Assembly (NCBI GenBank): GCA_030684415.1
Contig: JAUXNL010000466.1
Coordinates: 1-9,935 of the forward strand
From: Moraxellaceae bacterium
GTDB lineage: Bacteria; Pseudomonadota; Gammaproteobacteria; Pseudomonadales; Moraxellaceae
Length of the DNA: 9,935 bases
Reading direction: 5' to 3'
Part shown: piece after piece, positions 7,084 through 9,935 of the stretch
Layout: the number at the start of each line of letters is the position of its first letter
Position numbering within the stretch: the stretch's first letter is position 1
Notes under the pieces: model-generated
The model's input: the letters and a program-made list of their open reading frames with translations, nothing else
What the model was told of the DNA's origin: nothing
Database searches by the model: none
Made by a program: the position numbers and the translations under genes

Positions 7084-7659
7084 TCAGCGTGACGCTGTTC
7101 TGGCCTGACCCGTCATGTTGTAAAACTTGTACGACAGCGTGATGGTGGTGAGATGCTTGGGAATGGCCGGGTCCACATAAAAAATCATCGGCATGGACGC
7201 GCCCGCTCCTCCCTCCAGACGCTGCTCATCAAAACAGAAACACTCTGTCTTTTTGAAATACTGCGCCGCCTCTGCCGGCGAGACCGAAGGGATCGCCCTT
7301 CCACTCACCGCCACATCCGCCCGGTTTTTCACGTAAAACATGGTCTTCGTGATGTCACCGGGATGCACCCTTACCATCGGCGCTTCGTAGTCGAAATCCC
7401 AAGGAAGCCCCTTGTCAGTCGACACCAGAAACTCGATCTTCAGCAAACGGCTGTCATCAACTGCACCAGCCGGCACTGCGGCGGCCTTCATGGATGTCTT
7501 GCCGTTCAGCCCCGTGATCTCGCAAAACGCATCATAAATCGGGGGCATCACAAACACGGCAAACACAAACATGGCCGGCACTACCAGCCCCAAACGCCAG
7601 AGCAGTCGACGGTTTTTTTCCGCCGTTGTCAGTACGTGTGGCTGACTTGCATCGGTCAT
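7084..7659 (-). CDS. ctaG: Cytochrome c oxidase copper assembly protein (Cox11/CtaG)
   Basis: It delivers copper for the CuB site of subunit I; a single N-terminal TM anchor (about 21-40) holds a periplasmic immunoglobulin-like copper domain. The key motif E-C140-F-C142-F-D-E-Q is present, and C46 just after the TM segment is the third conserved cysteine of Cox11. Other matches are V-H-P-G-D at 98-102, FYVKNRAD at 108-115, and ITLSYKFYN near the C-terminus. Length 191 is typical. The ATG at 7659 shares one base with the TGA of the upstream micro-ORF (TGATG) and has GGAG 9 bases before it. Its place between coxA and coxC is normal for the family. This is the Cox11-type CtaG, not the unrelated Bacillus CtaG. 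Confidence 0.97.
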   Translation of the reverse strand: MTDASQPHVLTTAEKNRRLLWRLGLVVPAMFVFAVFVMPPIYDAFCEITGLNGKTSMKAAAVPAGAVDDSRLLKIEFLVSTDKGLPWDFDYEAPMVRVHPGDITKTMFYVKNRADVAVSGRAIPSVSPAEAAQYFKKTECFCFDEQRLEGGAGASMPMIFYVDPAIPKHLTTITLSYKFYNMTGQARTASR

Positions 7660-7727
7660 CAGGTCTTGCTCCAGAGCAAAAACCGGAACCGGCGGGCCTC
7701 CCTTCCCTGCCGGACTGCGTCGATCAT
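7659..7727 (-). CDS. 22-codon micro-ORF coupled between coxA and ctaG
   Basis: An ATG overlaps the coxA stop (ATGA) and the ORF's TGA overlaps the ctaG ATG (TGATG), filling the coxA-ctaG gap exactly. The predicted peptide is basic (five Arg, one Lys, two acidic residues) and ends R-F-R-F-L-L-W-S-K-T. It has no full TM helix. Inside it lies a strong SD-like AGGGAAGGGAGG, but no start codon follows at proper distance. Short cytochrome oxidase assembly proteins are annotated at this spot in some beta- and gammaproteobacteria, usually longer and with a TM helix; I cannot say this is one of them. It may be a true small protein or only a coupling device that carries ribosomes from coxA to ctaG. No homology evidence is available from the sequence alone. 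Confidence 0.45.
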   Translation of the reverse strand: MIDAVRQGREARRFRFLLWSKT

Positions 7728-9319
7728 TTCACTACCGGCGGCACTTCAAAGGTGTGATACGGCGCCGGGCTCGGCACTGTCCATTCCAGACCTTCGGCAC
7801 CTTCCCACGGCTTGTCTTCAGCCTTGGGACCCTTCTTCGCGGTCAGCAATACGGCCAGGAAGAGCAACTGCGACAGGCCGAACCAGAAGCCGCCAATCGA
7901 AATCCAGAAGTTCAGGTCAGCAAACTGCTGCGAGTAGTCGGCATAGCGGCGTGGCATGCCGGCCAGTCCCACGAAGTGCATGGGGAAGAACAGCAGGTTG
8001 ACCGAGAGCAGCGAATTCCAGAAGTGCCATTTGGCCAAGGTGTCGTTGTACATGTGGCCGGTCCACTTCGGCAGCCAGTAATACGCTCCGGCAAACATCG
8101 AGAACAGTGCACCGGACACCAGCACATAGTGGAAATGCGCCACCACGAAGTACGCATCCTGATACTGATAGTCAGCAGGAGTGATCGCCAGCATCAAACC
8201 GGAGAAACCACCGATGGTGAACAGCACCACAAAGGCGATGGCAAACAGCATCGGCACTTCGAAGGTCATCGAGCCCCTCCACATGGTGGCGACCCAGTTG
8301 AACACCTTCACACCCGTCGGCACGGAAATCAGCATGGTCATGTACATGTAGAACAGCGACCCCGCCAACGGCAGGCCGGTGGTGAACATGTGATGCGCCC
8401 AGACCACGAAGGACAGCAGGGCAATCGACGCCGTGGCGTACACCATCGAGGCATAACCGAAGAGCGGCTTGCGCGCGAACGCAGGAATGACGGCCGAGAC
8501 AATGCCGAACGACGGCAGAATCATGATGTACACCTCGGGGTGCCCGAAGAACCAGAAAATATGCTGGAACATCACGGGGTCACCACCACCGGCCGCATCA
8601 AAGAAGCTGGTGCCGAAATGACGGTCTGTGAGCATCATGGTCACCGCACCAGCCAGTACAGGCATCACGGCAATCAGCAGGAAGGCAGTAATCAGCCAGG
8701 TCCAGACGAAGAGCGGCATTTTCATGAACGTCATGCCAGGGGCACGCAGATTGAAAATGGTCACGACGACGTTGATGGCACCCAGGATGGAGGAAATACC
8801 CATCAGGTGGACAGAGAAAATGAACAGGTCAGTACTCGGAGGACCATAGGTCGTGGACAGCGGCGCATAGAACGTCCAGCCGAAGTTGGGTGCCGGGCCC
8901 ATACCCATGATCGACATCACCACCGATGCAATCAGGATGGCAAACGCAAACGGCAGCAGCCAGAAGCTGAAGAGATTCAGACGCGGCAAGGCCATGTCCG
9001 GCGCGCCGATCATCATCGGCACCATCCAGTTAGCAAAGCCGGTAAAAGCCGGCATGATCGCGCCGAACACCATGATGAGACCGTGAACGGTGGTCATCTG
9101 GTTGAAGAAATCCGGCTGCACCAGTTGCAGGCCCGGATACATCAGCTCAGCGCGAATCACCATCGCGGCGGCGCCGCCGGTGAGCAGCATGGCAAAAGCG
9201 AACATCAGGTACATCGAACCGATATCTTTATGGTTCGATGTCGTGAACATGCGCTTCCAGAAAGGCGCAAGCTCGTGATGGTGGTGGTCGTGTGTGTCGT
9301 GGGAAGCGGCGTGGCTCAT
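7724..9319 (-). CDS. coxA: Cytochrome c oxidase subunit I (haem-copper oxidase, A type)
   Basis: Catalytic subunit: it reduces O2 to water at the haem a3-CuB centre and pumps protons across the cytoplasmic membrane. Length 531 and 12 hydrophobic helices fit the family. Haem a ligands are H79 (TVHGLIMVFG) and H397; the haem a3 ligand is H395 (VAHFHYV). CuB ligands are H260, H309 and H310 (WAHHMF). Y264 in GHPEVY is the residue cross-linked to H260, and E262 is the D-channel glutamate, placing it in the A1 subgroup. D108 (GAPDMALPR) is the D-channel entrance and K338 with T335 (PTGVKVFNW) marks the K channel. The N-terminus is His-rich (seven His in the first 15 residues). The ATG at 9319 has AGGGGAG about 9 bases upstream and lies 18 bp after coxB. 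No damage is seen. Confidence 0.99.
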   Translation of the reverse strand: MSHAASHDTHDHHHHELAPFWKRMFTTSNHKDIGSMYLMFAFAMLLTGGAAAMVIRAELMYPGLQLVQPDFFNQMTTVHGLIMVFGAIMPAFTGFANWMVPMMIGAPDMALPRLNLFSFWLLPFAFAILIASVVMSIMGMGPAPNFGWTFYAPLSTTYGPPSTDLFIFSVHLMGISSILGAINVVVTIFNLRAPGMTFMKMPLFVWTWLITAFLLIAVMPVLAGAVTMMLTDRHFGTSFFDAAGGGDPVMFQHIFWFFGHPEVYIMILPSFGIVSAVIPAFARKPLFGYASMVYATASIALLSFVVWAHHMFTTGLPLAGSLFYMYMTMLISVPTGVKVFNWVATMWRGSMTFEVPMLFAIAFVVLFTIGGFSGLMLAITPADYQYQDAYFVVAHFHYVLVSGALFSMFAGAYYWLPKWTGHMYNDTLAKWHFWNSLLSVNLLFFPMHFVGLAGMPRRYADYSQQFADLNFWISIGGFWFGLSQLLFLAVLLTAKKGPKAEDKPWEGAEGLEWTVPSPAPYHTFEVPPVVK

Positions 9320-9337
9320 GTCTGTTGTCTCCCCTGC

Positions 9338-9935
9338 TTACTTGGCAACGTCGGAGGGCTGCACGAGATCACCCGTGTCATTGCCCCACGCATTACGGGT
9401 ATAGGTAATGACGGCCGCAATTTCTTTTGCCGTCAGGACGCCCTTCCAGGCTGGCATCGCATTCTTGCCGTTATTCAGGATATTGATGTGCGCCGCTGTA
9501 TCGCCCTTCACTGAAGTGATCGCGGAGCCCTTCAAACCCGGGAACATCGGGGGCAGGCCCACGCCTGTTACCTGGTGGCAAGCAGCACACTTGCCGTTGT
9601 AAATCTCTTCGCCCAACTTGTTAGCTTCAGCAACATCGGCAAACTTGTAGTCAACCGAGCTGGCAGCTGCCTTGGCCTCTTCTTCGGCCTTGACCTTCGC
9701 TTCCTTCAGCCAGACGTCAAAATCGGCCTGTGATTTCGCTTCAACCACAATCGGCATGAAGGCGTGGTCCTTGCCGCAGAGCTCCGCGCAACGACCACGG
9801 TAAATCCCTTCTTTGCCAACAGGCACATTCGTCCAGACTTCATTGATGAAGCCGGGGATGGCGTCTTTCTTGACGGCGAAATCGGGCACCCACCACGCAT
9901 GAATCACATCATCCGCGGTCACGAGAAAGCGCACT
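9338..9935 (-). CDS. coxB: Cytochrome c oxidase subunit II with fused cytochrome c domain (N-terminus beyond the window)
   Basis: About 198 C-terminal residues are present; the frame is open to the right edge, so the N-terminal signal and two TM helices are outside. Counting from the GTG at 9934, the cupredoxin part has the CuA ligands H12 (DVIHAWWVP), C49, E51, C53, H57 and M60 in CAELCGKDHAFM; the WW pair is the electron-entry aromatic site. A charged Ala/Lys/Glu-rich linker (about 77-92) leads to a class I cytochrome c domain with C116-A-A-C-H120 and a Met ligand, M160, in NAMPAWKG. This makes it a caa3-type subunit II that takes electrons through its own haem c. The GTG at 9934 is inside the conserved RFLVTADDVIHAW region, so it is an internal valine, not the start. 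It is the first visible gene of the coxB-coxA-ctaG-coxC operon. Confidence 0.98.
   Translation of the reverse strand, partial: VRFLVTADDVIHAWWVPDFAVKKDAIPGFINEVWTNVPVGKEGIYRGRCAELCGKDHAFMPIVVEAKSQADFDVWLKEAKVKAEEEAKAAASSVDYKFADVAEANKLGEEIYNGKCAACHQVTGVGLPPMFPGLKGSAITSVKGDTAAHINILNNGKNAMPAWKGVLTAKEIAAVITYTRNAWGNDTGDLVQPSDVAK

Noticed and set aside
9270..9319. His-rich N-terminus of CoxA as a novel metal-binding tag
   Set aside because: His-rich N-termini are, to my knowledge, common in subunit I of Pseudomonas-type oxidases, so this is not unusual enough to report as a finding.
7754..9514. Very long plus-strand open frame (586 codons) opposite coxA
   Set aside because: Its translation is rich in His, Arg, Gln and Gly with no hydrophobic core or recognisable motif, and it lies antisense to coxA, which has every catalytic residue. 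It is a shadow frame.
9338..9934. GTG at 9934 as the coxB start
   Set aside because: It is inside the conserved cupredoxin segment before the CuA histidine, and the N-terminal TM helices would be missing. The gene simply runs off the window.

Overview
The window holds most of an aa3/caa3-type cytochrome c oxidase locus of a proteobacterium. Gene content and order (coxB, coxA, ctaG, coxC, a small DUF2909-type gene, SURF1, a small conserved membrane protein, ctaA, ctaB) match the arrangement I know from Pseudomonas and relatives, so Gammaproteobacteria is the best guess. The DNA is moderately GC-rich by eye. Species cannot be fixed from the sequence alone. Almost everything reads on the minus strand, so in transcription order the window is read from right to left.

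Right part (9935 to about 6083, minus strand) is the structural operon. It runs from coxB (subunit II, N-terminus beyond the window edge, with a fused C-terminal cytochrome c domain) to coxA (subunit I, all haem and copper ligands present), a 22-codon micro-ORF, ctaG (Cox11-type copper chaperone) and coxC (subunit III). It ends at a perfect bidirectional terminator hairpin (6033-6061) shared with a small convergent plus-strand gene, a two-TM DUF2909-like protein (5741-5983).

Middle part (5701 to 2361, minus strand) is a tightly overlapping assembly operon: SURF1, a Cx3C thioredoxin/SCO-like membrane protein, ctaA (haem A synthase) and ctaB (haem O synthase). CtaB farnesylates protohaem to haem O, CtaA oxidises it to haem A, SURF1 helps place haem a in subunit I, CtaG delivers CuB, and the Cx3C protein is a candidate for a redox or copper step.

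Left part (2255 to 1, minus strand) carries lemA and an M48-family membrane zinc metallopeptidase that runs off the left edge. In Pseudomonas, as I recall it, a SCO1/SenC gene follows ctaB; here lemA-M48 follows instead and no canonical SCO1 is seen in the window.

There is no non-coding stretch over 300 bases. The longest gap is about 105 bp, between ctaB and lemA. I saw no tRNA, rRNA, insertion sequence, CRISPR array or phage gene. This is ordinary core respiratory sequence, and I do not see a wholly undescribed system. The points worth a second look are the coupled micro-ORF between coxA and ctaG, the SCO-like protein lacking the usual histidine, the lemA-M48 attachment, and a terminator-like hairpin inside the M48 gene start.
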